Positions 7,022 to 13,074 of a stretch of 17,678 bases of DNA are shown here, piece after piece. Source of the DNA: Candidatus Atribacteria bacterium (GTDB lineage Bacteria; Atribacterota; Atribacteria; Atribacterales; Caldatribacteriaceae); contig JARRCQ010000005.1 in the NCBI GenBank assembly GCA_029982105.1, positions 1 through 17,678 of the forward strand, read 5' to 3'. Positions within the stretch are counted from its first letter, which is position 1. Every line of letters begins with the position of its first letter. The notes beneath the pieces were generated by a model, which ran no database searches, was not told the DNA's origin, and saw only the letters and a program-made list of their open reading frames with translations. Made by a program: the position numbers and the translations under genes.

Positions 7022-7753
7022 ATGAAAGGTTTAATTTTAGCTGGAGGGACTGGTTCTCGGCTTTATCCTCTCACTAAAGTGACCAATAAACACCTTCTTC
7101 CGGTGGGAAGGTATCCTATGATTTATTATCCTATCTACCACTTAACTCAGGTGGGGATTCGAGATATCCTGGTGGTAACCGGCACTGAGCATATGGGGAA
7201 AGTGGTTCAGCTTTTAGGAAGTGGGCGAGATTTTGGAGTAAAATTTACTTATAAAGTTCAGGATGAAGCAGGGGGGATTGCCCAGGCTTTGGGAATGGGG
7301 CGGGAGTTTGTAGGAGAAGATAATTGTCTGGTTCTTCTCGGGGATAACATTTTTGAAGATGACCTCACTCCTTATTTCACTCACTTTCAAAATCAAAAAA
7401 GAGGAGCGCGCCTCCTTTTAAAAGAAGTTCCTGATCCGGAGCGGTTTGGAGTTCCAGTGTTTAAAGAGGGGAAAATTATAGCTATTGAAGAAAAACCCGC
7501 TTCTCCTAAAAGTTCCTTCTGCGTGGCGGGGATTTATTTTTATGATAATCGAGTGTTTGATGTCATCTCTCAGCTCAAGCCTTCCGGCCGGGGAGAGCTT
7601 GAAATTACCGATGTTAATAACTGGTATATTGAGAGGGGAGAGGCAGAATACGATATTTTGTCCGGATTCTGGACTGATGCCGGTACATTTGAATCTCTCA
7701 GCCGGGCAAATGAGTTGACCCGGGATATGATTCTCAATTTTGGGAAGGAGTAG
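7022..7753 (+). CDS. rfbA: Glucose-1-phosphate thymidylyltransferase (short form)
   Basis: 243 residues. It makes dTDP-glucose from glucose-1-phosphate and dTTP, the first step of dTDP-rhamnose synthesis. The nucleotidyltransferase signature LAGGTGSRLYPLT is at residues 6-18, with the catalytic-site lysine in NKHLLPV (K23), the metal-binding aspartate in LLGDNIF (D108), EEKP at 156-159 and FWTDAGTFESL near the end. Classical RmlA has about 290 residues; this one lacks the C-terminal helical extension, as in the short forms typical of archaea and many uncultivated bacteria, so allosteric control by dTDP-rhamnose may differ. TTTGGAGG lies 7 bp before the ATG, an excellent start. It is the first gene of a four-gene operon and the next gene begins 5 bp after its stop. 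Confidence 0.93.
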   Translation: MKGLILAGGTGSRLYPLTKVTNKHLLPVGRYPMIYYPIYHLTQVGIRDILVVTGTEHMGKVVQLLGSGRDFGVKFTYKVQDEAGGIAQALGMGREFVGEDNCLVLLGDNIFEDDLTPYFTHFQNQKRGARLLLKEVPDPERFGVPVFKEGKIIAIEEKPASPKSSFCVAGIYFYDNRVFDVISQLKPSGRGELEITDVNNWYIERGEAEYDILSGFWTDAGTFESLSRANELTRDMILNFGKE

Positions 7754-7758
7754 AACTG

Positions 7759-8235
7759 GTGAAATTTACCCCCGGAGATATAGAAGGAGTAATAAAAGAA
7801 GAGCTTGCAAGATATGAAGATAAGCGGGGATGGCTGATAGAGGTTTTTCGTGAGGATGAACTTATGAGAGAGCTATATCCTCTTATGGGTTATATTTCTC
7901 TCACTCACCCCGGAGTCACTCGCGGTCCTCATGAACACCGCTTTCAATGGGACCATTTTATATTTTTAGGTTCTTCTACTTTTCGTTTGCTTCTCTGGGA
8001 CAACCGTCCTTCTTCCCCCACTTACCAGAACCAGCTTATACTGATTGCCGAAGAAGGACATCCCTTACGGGTAGTTATTCCTCCCGGAGTAGTTCATGCT
8101 TATCAGAACCAGGGAGAAAAGCCCGGATTAGTTCTTAATTTCCCCAATCAGCTTTATCGAGGATGGGGAAAGAAAGAAGAGGTAGATGAAATCCGCTGGG
8201 AAGAAAGAAAAGACTCCCCCTTTGTGGTAGAGTAA
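7759..8235 (+). CDS. dTDP-4-dehydrorhamnose 3,5-epimerase family protein (divergent)
   Basis: 158 residues beginning at a GTG; GGAAGGAG ends 8 bases upstream, inside the end of rfbA. The cupin-type epimerase fold is visible: RGWLIEVFRED at 23, RGPHEHRFQWDHF at 55-67 where RmlC normally reads RGLHYQ, VVIPPGVVHAYQN at 105-117 and NFPNQLYRGWG at 127-137. His58 aligns with the catalytic base of RmlC and Tyr133 with the catalytic tyrosine. The usual YNPEDE...GIRWDD ending is replaced by GKKEEVDEIRWEERKD. It is shorter than standard RmlC (about 180). From its place between rfbA and rfbD it most likely does the 3,5-epimerisation of dTDP-4-dehydro-6-deoxyglucose, but a different epimerase outcome is possible, so I withhold the symbol. 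Confidence 0.85.
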   Translation: MKFTPGDIEGVIKEELARYEDKRGWLIEVFREDELMRELYPLMGYISLTHPGVTRGPHEHRFQWDHFIFLGSSTFRLLLWDNRPSSPTYQNQLILIAEEGHPLRVVIPPGVVHAYQNQGEKPGLVLNFPNQLYRGWGKKEEVDEIRWEERKDSPFVVE

Positions 8236-8238
8236 CCT

Positions 8239-9105
8239 ATGAAGCTCCTCATCACTGGCTCTCAGGGTCAACTGGGAAAAGAGATTCAGAGGGAAGGAGA
8301 AAAAAGAGGATACCAGGTTTATCCTTTTTCTCATAAAGAACTTGATATTACTGACATATCAGCCGTAGAAACAGCTGTTCAGGAGCTAAAGCCTGACATC
8401 ATAGTTAACTGTGCTGCCTATAACCAGGTAGACCAGGCAGAAAAAGAAAGAGAAATAGCTTGGAAAGTAAATGTCGGAGGAGTAGAAAATTTAGCTTTAT
8501 CCTCTCGGAAGTACGGGGTTTTTTTAGTCCATTATTCCAGTGACTATGTGTTTTCAGGAAACCAGAGACATCCCTACCGGGAAGAAGACCTTCCTTCTCC
8601 TCTCAATTATTACGGAAAGACGAAATGGGAGGGAGAAAAAGTGCTGGAGAAGATTCTTCCTCCTTCTCAGTTTCTCCTCCTTAGAGTAAGCTGGGTATTT
8701 GGTAATAACCCTAAGGTGAGCTTTCCTTTAAAACTCTTTCAGTGGTCAAGGGAAAGGCAAACTCTCCAGATAGTAGATGACCAGATTTCTTCTCCCACTT
8801 ATGCCCGGGATGCAGCATATTTTACTTTAGAGCTATTAGAAAAAGGTGCGCAGGGGCTTTTTCATCTTGCTAACTCCGGATATTGTAGCCGATGTCAATG
8901 GGCTAAGTTCATTTTAGAAAAGCTAAACTGGAGAGGGCAACTCTTGCCAGCTAAAACTACCGATTTTCCTACCCCTGCTCAGCGACCTCCTTTTTCTGCT
9001 TTAGATTCAAGAAAGGTAGAAACCATCTTGAAAAGGAAAATCCCTTCCTGGGAAGAGGCAACTGGCCGATTTATTTCCTTGCTGAAGGAGGGAAAAAATG
9101 AATAA
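8239..9105 (+). CDS. rfbD: dTDP-4-dehydrorhamnose reductase
   Basis: 288 residues, a short-chain-dehydrogenase fold. The NAD(P)-binding motif LLITGSQGQLGKEI is at residues 3-16, ELDITD at 34-39, VNCAAYNQVDQAE at 56-68, SSDYVFSG at 100-107 and the YxxxK catalytic pair in NYYGKTKWEGEK (Y125, K129). The RVSWVFG and DDQISSPTYARDAA segments are typical of RfbD. It reduces the 4-keto group to give dTDP-L-rhamnose. The start ATG lies 3 bp after the stop of the epimerase gene, and its own stop overlaps the next gene by 8 bp, so the operon is translationally coupled. Full length, no damage seen. Confidence 0.95.
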   Translation: MKLLITGSQGQLGKEIQREGEKRGYQVYPFSHKELDITDISAVETAVQELKPDIIVNCAAYNQVDQAEKEREIAWKVNVGGVENLALSSRKYGVFLVHYSSDYVFSGNQRHPYREEDLPSPLNYYGKTKWEGEKVLEKILPPSQFLLLRVSWVFGNNPKVSFPLKLFQWSRERQTLQIVDDQISSPTYARDAAYFTLELLEKGAQGLFHLANSGYCSRCQWAKFILEKLNWRGQLLPAKTTDFPTPAQRPPFSALDSRKVETILKRKIPSWEEATGRFISLLKEGKNE

Positions 9106-10081
9106 AATTTTAATCAGTGGTGGAGCAGGTTTCATTGGAGCTAACCTGGTTAAACTCTTGCTGGAATGGGAGCCAGAATGGAAAATAGTGGTGGTAGATG
9201 CTCTCACTTATGCTGGAGATAAAAAAAGGTTAGAAGAAATATCCGATAACCCTCGGTTTTCTTTTTATCAGGTAGATATCACTCACAAAGAAAAGATGAG
9301 AGAAATCTGGGAGAAGGAAAAACCTCAGGGAGTAATCCACTTAGCTGCTGAATCTCATGTTGACCGTAGTATCAAAGACCCCTCTCCTTTTATTTTAACT
9401 AACGTTTTGGGGACTGAGGTGCTTCTTGAGTTATCTTTAGAATTTGGGGTGTCTCGTTTTCTCCATGTTTCTACTGATGAGGTGTATGGAGAGCTAAGGG
9501 ATAAAGAGGGTAAATTTAGTGAAGAGCATCCTCTTGCTCCCTCTTCTCCTTATTCAGCCAGTAAGGCAGGGGGAGAACTTTTAGTAAAGGCTTACGAGCG
9601 GACTTTTAACTTACCGGTTGTTATTGTCCGGCCCTCTAACAATTATGGTCCCTGGCAATATCCTGAGAAATTAATTCCGGTAGTTATCTGGCAAGCGCTC
9701 CATCATCAACCTGTCCCGGTCTATGGTCGAGGAGAAAATTGGCGAGAGTGGCTCTACGTGGAAGATTGTAATCAAGGGATTTATGCTGCTTTCCTCAGAG
9801 GGAGAGAGGGAGAAATATATAACCTGGGAAGTGGAGAGGAAAGGCAAAATCTGGATACGGTAAAAATAATTCTTTCTCTTCTGGGAGAAAAAGAAGACCT
9901 CATCGAGTTTGTCCCTGACCGACCCGGCCATGATTTCCGCTATTCTCTGGATAGTCAGAAAGCAGAAAGAGAACTAAACTGGCGAGCTAAAACTAAGTTT
10001 GTAGAGGGGATAAAGAAAACCATAGACTGGTATATTAAGAATGTTAAGTGGGTAGAAGAGAAGATAAAGGAAATAAGATAG
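9098..10081 (+). CDS. rfbB: dTDP-glucose 4,6-dehydratase
   Basis: 327 residues, extended short-chain-dehydrogenase fold. GGAGFIGANLVK is at residues 8-19, VVDALTYAGDKKRLEEI at 32-48, HLAAESHVDRSI at 81-92 (the RmlB hallmark), the catalytic STDEVYG at 125-131 with the dehydratase Asp-Glu pair (D127, E128), PYSASKAG with Y152 and K156, and RPSNNYGPWQYPEKLIP. It removes water from dTDP-glucose to give dTDP-4-dehydro-6-deoxyglucose, the second step of the pathway, using bound NAD+. The ATG sits 7 bases before the end of rfbD, with GGAGGG upstream. It is the last gene of the operon; the gene order A-C-D-B differs from the classical B-D-A-C. Confidence 0.96.
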   Translation: MNKILISGGAGFIGANLVKLLLEWEPEWKIVVVDALTYAGDKKRLEEISDNPRFSFYQVDITHKEKMREIWEKEKPQGVIHLAAESHVDRSIKDPSPFILTNVLGTEVLLELSLEFGVSRFLHVSTDEVYGELRDKEGKFSEEHPLAPSSPYSASKAGGELLVKAYERTFNLPVVIVRPSNNYGPWQYPEKLIPVVIWQALHHQPVPVYGRGENWREWLYVEDCNQGIYAAFLRGREGEIYNLGSGEERQNLDTVKIILSLLGEKEDLIEFVPDRPGHDFRYSLDSQKAERELNWRAKTKFVEGIKKTIDWYIKNVKWVEEKIKEIR

Positions 10082-10205
10082 AGTAGTTCGCGACAGGATA
10101 ATCTGATAAAAGCTGAACAGATTAAAAGTTGGAGAGATAGTAAGATTAAATCGGAGAAAAGGTAGCTAATAAAAGCAAGATGAGAAAGGATGTTGGTCCT
10201 TCTTC

Positions 10206-10404
10206 CGTCACCCCCTGAATGCCTCTATCGCCTATGAAGGGGAGACCCTCTTATCAACCCCGAAAAGCAAAATACTACTGAGGAAGGAAAAGCGTCTCTC
10301 TCAGTGAATTCCTGATTAAATATTTCAGGCATGACGAGAAAGGGGCGCAATTCCCGAAATCTTTTATCGGGACTTTAAAACCATAAGGAAAAAGATTTCC
10401 TTAT
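10206..10404. repeat. Mixed palindromic repeats after the rhamnose operon
   Basis: 10206-10230 and 10306-10338 are halves of the GTCATTCC family (the second reads GAATTCCTGATTAAATATTT and ends CAGGCATGACGAG). 10350-10374 begins AATTCCCGAAATC, another half. 10233-10254 is an imperfect ATGAAGGGG/CCCTCTTAT hairpin followed by the CAACCCCGAAAAGC tail. 10277-10305 has ACTGAG/CTCAGT arms. 10383-10404 is a perfect ATAAGGAAA/TTTCCTTAT hairpin. The whole 10082-10493 gap has no supportable gene; some of these hairpins may end the rfb transcript or that of the minus-strand peptidase. Confidence 0.65.
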
Positions 10405-10493
10405 AAACCACCCAAAAAGAGGAACAACATAAAAAATATAAAAAGCAGTAAAATACTGTTGGGGGAAGAAAGTTATTTATAAAGGATTTAGTT

Positions 10494-11162
10494 TCAGTTT
10501 AAGGCTACATACCAGTTACCTTGAGCGCCCCAGGCAGAGAGAAATTGAGAAATGGGATAAATATTGTTAGCTCCTGCGACTTTACCCGGGTCGTTGACAT
10601 AGATATTGTTTTCATCAATCCCAATCACCAGCATAGCGTGTTTTACTCCATTGTTAGAGTTCATATTAGAATAAACCGCTACTAAGAAAGGCTTTCCTTC
10701 AGAAAGCATAGTTCGAGCCTGCTCCAGATTTCCCATCCCTACCTTAGTTGGCACTCCCTCACTATCCAGCCAGGCACGAATCTGGAAAATATTAGTCCAA
10801 TCGCCATTGTAACCATTCAGCGAAAGGCCAAAACGAGCGTTAAGCCAGTTGTTAGCCTGAATTATATGGTCAGGAGAGGGCTGAAGATTAAAATAGTAGG
10901 CACGTATCATCACTGCACAGGCAGGCCCACAATTACGAGTATTTGCCCAATCGCCAGGCGGAACCTGGGGGAGAAAAGGGACATCAAGAAGGATTTTGTT
11001 ATCAGAAAATTCAACAAACTTATCTCGTGCTTCACTGCTGGTAGATAAAGAAGACAAACCAAAGTTGGTTTCCGGAGTATTTATAGAACTACTACATCCC
11101 GAAACCAGCATTACCAAGATAAGCCCGAAGATGGCAAGAAGAAAGAAAGACCGACGCCTCAT
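10494..11162 (-). CDS. C39-like cysteine peptidase lipoprotein under c-di-GMP riboswitch control
   Basis: 222 residues from the ATG at 11162, chosen because AAGGAGG lies 8 bases upstream; a TTG-initiated extension to 11216 has no SD and would overlap the riboswitch platform. Residues 1-23 are a lipoprotein signal (MRRRSFF, a hydrophobic stretch, lipobox LVSGC with the lipidated cysteine at 23). A serine-rich linker follows. The papain-like domain begins at about 57 (LLDVPFLPQVPPGDW), with the catalytic cysteine in NCGPACAVM (C78), the histidine in KHAMLVIGID (H175) and the aspartate in VNDPG (D191). This is the Peptidase_C39_2 pattern of secreted enzymes rather than of ABC exporters. It would be anchored to a membrane facing the outside or periplasm. 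Its substrate is unknown; a c-di-GMP link suggests surface adhesion or biofilm proteins. Confidence 0.85.
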   Translation of the reverse strand: MRRRSFFLLAIFGLILVMLVSGCSSSINTPETNFGLSSLSTSSEARDKFVEFSDNKILLDVPFLPQVPPGDWANTRNCGPACAVMIRAYYFNLQPSPDHIIQANNWLNARFGLSLNGYNGDWTNIFQIRAWLDSEGVPTKVGMGNLEQARTMLSEGKPFLVAVYSNMNSNNGVKHAMLVIGIDENNIYVNDPGKVAGANNIYPISQFLSAWGAQGNWYVALN

Positions 11163-11246
11163 CTCTCGTACCTCCTTCAGGGCTTCCTCCGAAGCAAATA
11201 CGAGAGCGACGCGCAAAATTTATTGCTTAACGAATCTCAATCACTG
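11160..11246 (-). promoter_or_regulatory. Translational expression platform between riboswitch and peptidase start
   Basis: On the minus strand CTCTCGTA (11206-11199) is perfectly complementary to TACGAGAG (11170-11163), which lies exactly between the AAGGAGG SD (11177-11171) and the ATG. The loop contains the SD and an inner GCTTC/GAAGC hairpin (11195-11191 with 11186-11182). Formation of the outer stem would bury the ribosome landing site. Further up, ATCTCA (11250-11245) can pair with TGAGAT (11239-11234), and the same bases can join the aptamer's closing stem, so the two folds compete. The pairing is seen; the regulatory meaning is inferred. Confidence 0.6.
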
Positions 11247-11345
11247 AGATCCGGCAACCCGACTACCTTAGCGGATTGACAGCTTCCGCTTTAGGCTCGT
11301 AGCTTTGCGTCCTCCCCTTTCGGAGAGTTTGCCCTTAAGATTCTA
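11247..11345 (-). ncRNA. Cyclic-di-GMP-I (GEMM-I) riboswitch aptamer
   Basis: Read on the minus strand, all the conserved GEMM-I blocks are present in order: GGGCAAAC; a P2 stem CTCTCC/GGGGAG closed by a GAAA tetraloop (11327-11312); GACGCAAAGC; a P3 stem whose outer CTAC/GTAG and inner AGCGGA/TCCGCT pairs (11302-11263) flank the CCTAA and AAGG tetraloop-receptor strands; then CGGGTTGCC. The base before CAAAC, equivalent to G20 of the Vibrio Vc2 RNA, is G (complement of 11332), which fits c-di-GMP rather than the cyclic AMP-GMP variants that carry A there. It lies just downstream of a promoter and upstream of the C39-like peptidase lipoprotein. Confidence 0.93.
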
Positions 11346-11351
11346 TCCTAT

Positions 11352-11380
11352 ATTCTAACTTTACTTATCGGATAAAACAA
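11352..11380 (-). promoter_or_regulatory. Sigma70-type promoter for the riboswitch-peptidase transcript
   Basis: On the minus strand TTGTTT (11380-11375) and TAGAAT (11357-11352) are separated by exactly 17 bases. Transcription would begin near 11345, just at the 5' edge of the aptamer, which strongly supports the assignment. Confidence 0.65.
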
Positions 11381-11410
11381 TAAAAACTTTAGACCTATTT
11401 CTAAAAATTT

Positions 11411-12382
11411 TTAAATTACTAAAACTCCCTTATCCATAACTGTTTTTCCATCCATCTTCACCGTAGGGTTGCGAATTATGCCATCGTTATGCGTTTTAGA
11501 TTCTACCTTGCCACCTATGCTCACGTTCATACCCAAAGCAATGTGCACGGTGCGAAGAGCTTTTTCATCTTCCAGAATATTCCCCGTGAGACGTGCCTTT
11601 TCGTTAGTGCCAATGCCTAACTCCCCAACCCAGTAAGCATAGGGGTCGGATAATTCCTCCAGAAATCGGGAAAGTTCTTCTGCCTCTCTTCCTCCTTCTA
11701 TTTTTACCGCTCTCCCTCTCTGAATAGTAAGCTTAATCGGCTCAGCCAATAATCCCACAGGCGACATAGAACCATCAACCACCACTGTTCCCTCTACTGA
11801 TTCCTCCACCGGAGCAATAAAAGCTTCCCCAGCAGGTAAATTACCCCATCTCCCTCGTTCTCGATACAGACCATCATCGGGAGGAATGGCCGGTTTTCTG
11901 CCTTTCAAACTCAAGCGCACATCAGTCCCTTTTTCCGTATATATCTCCACAAGATTGGTTGCCTCCAGAAGATGGGTTAGCTTCCAGCTCAACTCCGAAA
12001 CTTTTTTGTAGTCGGCAGTCATAGCTCCTACAGTAAGCATATCTTCGGTAATCCCCGGCATACTGGCTATGCGCACACCTTTTTTTGTGGCTTCCATACG
12101 AGCATGAGTATGGCTCAAACTCGTAGTGGTAACAAGAAATGCCACATCTACTGATGCCATAGCTACGCCAATTTCTGGGGGTGGCTCCTCAGCGTGGTGA
12201 GAGCGAGGAACCATCAGAGATAAAGTAGCGTCTACCCCTAAGGCATGGAGAGCAAAAAGAAAACTTTGGGCAATGTCGAATTTATCTGTATCAGTAATTA
12301 CTATCACTTTTTCTTCTCTGCTCACTCCCATACAATCTCGAACCGCAATCATAGCTCCTTTCATTAAAGGAGTAATTTTCAA
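11411..12382 (-). CDS. M29-family metallo-aminopeptidase
   Basis: 323 residues. A Rossmann-like N-terminal half (VIVITDTDKFDIAQS at 27) is followed by the M29 catalytic half. Putative metal ligands by position are E186 in NLPAGEAFIAP, E254 in GELGIGTN, H280 in VHIALG, and H298 and D300 in THNDGII, the pattern of the dinuclear zinc or cobalt site of thermophilic AmpS/PepS-type aminopeptidases. It is about 80 residues shorter than those enzymes, as in a common uncharacterised subgroup. It would remove N-terminal residues from peptides in the cytoplasm. The start is a TTG at 12382: AGGAGG lies 8 bases upstream, and the nearby ATG runs into a stop at once. It follows the cupin gene by 22 bp in the same unit. 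The link to the downstream peptidase lipoprotein, which has its own promoter, may be chance. Confidence 0.85.
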   Translation of the reverse strand: MKITPLMKGAMIAVRDCMGVSREEKVIVITDTDKFDIAQSFLFALHALGVDATLSLMVPRSHHAEEPPPEIGVAMASVDVAFLVTTTSLSHTHARMEATKKGVRIASMPGITEDMLTVGAMTADYKKVSELSWKLTHLLEATNLVEIYTEKGTDVRLSLKGRKPAIPPDDGLYRERGRWGNLPAGEAFIAPVEESVEGTVVVDGSMSPVGLLAEPIKLTIQRGRAVKIEGGREAEELSRFLEELSDPYAYWVGELGIGTNEKARLTGNILEDEKALRTVHIALGMNVSIGGKVESKTHNDGIIRNPTVKMDGKTVMDKGVLVI

Positions 12383-12404
12383 TTCATCTACCTCCTAGCA
12401 TTTT

Positions 12405-12746
12405 TCATACTTCTTTTATCATCACCAGAAGCATTTTCATTTTCTTTTTGGCTCGCAAAGCATGAGGCTCACGAGAAGGCATAATAATCATCTCTCCTTC
12501 TTCCAAAAGGAATGGTTCTCCTGAGAGAAAAACCTCTCCTTCGCCTTCCAGTAAGTATACCAAAGCATCAAAAGGGGCAGTATGTTCACTTAATCCTTCT
12601 CCTTCATCAAAGGCAAAAAGAGTAATAGTTCCTGCTTTCTTATCTACGATAGTTCTGCTCACCACCGAACCCGGTTCGTAACCGATTAGATCTTTGAGTT
12701 TCATTACTCGACGAGTTAAGTTTTTATCCCCAGTGATATCATCCAT
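12405..12746 (-). CDS. Small cupin-domain protein
   Basis: 113 residues from the ATG at 12746, which has AGGAGG 8 bases upstream; a GTG 9 bases earlier abuts the SD and is unlikely. It is a single cupin barrel. The first motif reads GEGLSEHTAPFDALVYLLEG at residues 48-67, with H55 as likely metal ligand. The second, GEMIIMPSREPHAL, is at 84-97 with H95. The EHTAPFDALVY version lacks the second histidine of the classical HxH pair, as in many small stand-alone cupins of unknown ligand. It is the first gene of a two-gene unit with the M29 aminopeptidase. A protective, sensing or small enzymatic role are all possible. Confidence 0.85.
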   Translation of the reverse strand: MDDITGDKNLTRRVMKLKDLIGYEPGSVVSRTIVDKKAGTITLFAFDEGEGLSEHTAPFDALVYLLEGEGEVFLSGEPFLLEEGEMIIMPSREPHALRAKKKMKMLLVMIKEV

Positions 12747-12881
12747 ACCACTCACCTCCTGATTTTATACTCAATCGCAGACTATAAAAGGAAAAACAAT
12801 CCTGTATAACCCCCAAAGAAAATGAAAATCTGAAAAAAACTAAACAAAATTTATGATATTCCTTGCTATGCGGCGATTCCA

Positions 12882-12946
12882 TTTTTGACTTCTGATGTAA
12901 TTTACTTTTTAAAGTTTTAACAGTTTAACCAGTCTTGTAGGATGCT
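12882..12946 (-). repeat. AGTATCCC-type repeat, inverted copy
   Basis: Read on the minus strand it begins AGCATCCTACAAGACTGG and ends AAATTACATCAGAAGTCAAAA. It matches 17510-17576 almost base for base, apart from a few substitutions and a 3-base length difference. It lies between the divergent cupin and response-regulator genes. Confidence 0.8.
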
Positions 12947-12983
12947 ACAAATAAGTATAGCATAGAATTTATAGCATCCTGCA
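12936..12983. repeat. 12-bp inverted repeat formed by two repeat ends facing each other
   Basis: TGTAGGATGCTA (12936-12947) and TAGCATCCTGCA (12972-12983) are inverted copies with one difference. They look like the ends of two AGTATCCC-type elements set back to back, 24 bp apart, immediately upstream of the response-regulator promoter region. Confidence 0.6.
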
Positions 12984-13046
12984 AAAAATTCCAAAACAAA
13001 GAAAAAAGACCACGGAGAAAAAACATTATTTAGTGCTTTTTTGTAA

Positions 13047-13052
13047 TATAAT
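13047..13052 (+). promoter_or_regulatory. Candidate -10 box of the response regulator gene
   Basis: A perfect TATAAT lies 28 bases before the TTG start and 10 bases before the SD. No clear -35 is seen at 16-18 bp, so the promoter is weak or activator-dependent. Confidence 0.4.
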
Positions 13053-13074
13053 ATTAATAAAGGGAGGTGGGTTC

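Noticed and set aside
10383..10404. Hairpin as a rho-independent terminator of rfbB
   Set aside because: The stem is perfect, but it lies 300 bp downstream, is not followed by a T-run on either strand and belongs to the repeat family; termination is only possible, not shown.
11163..11216. TTG-initiated N-terminal extension of the C39-like peptidase
   Set aside because: No SD, it would put 18 charged residues before a clean lipoprotein signal, and it lies within the riboswitch expression platform.
13033..13074. GTG-initiated extension of the response regulator
   Set aside because: It would include the TATAAT and the SD in the coding region; the TTG at 13075 has a proper SD and gives the usual receiver N-terminus.
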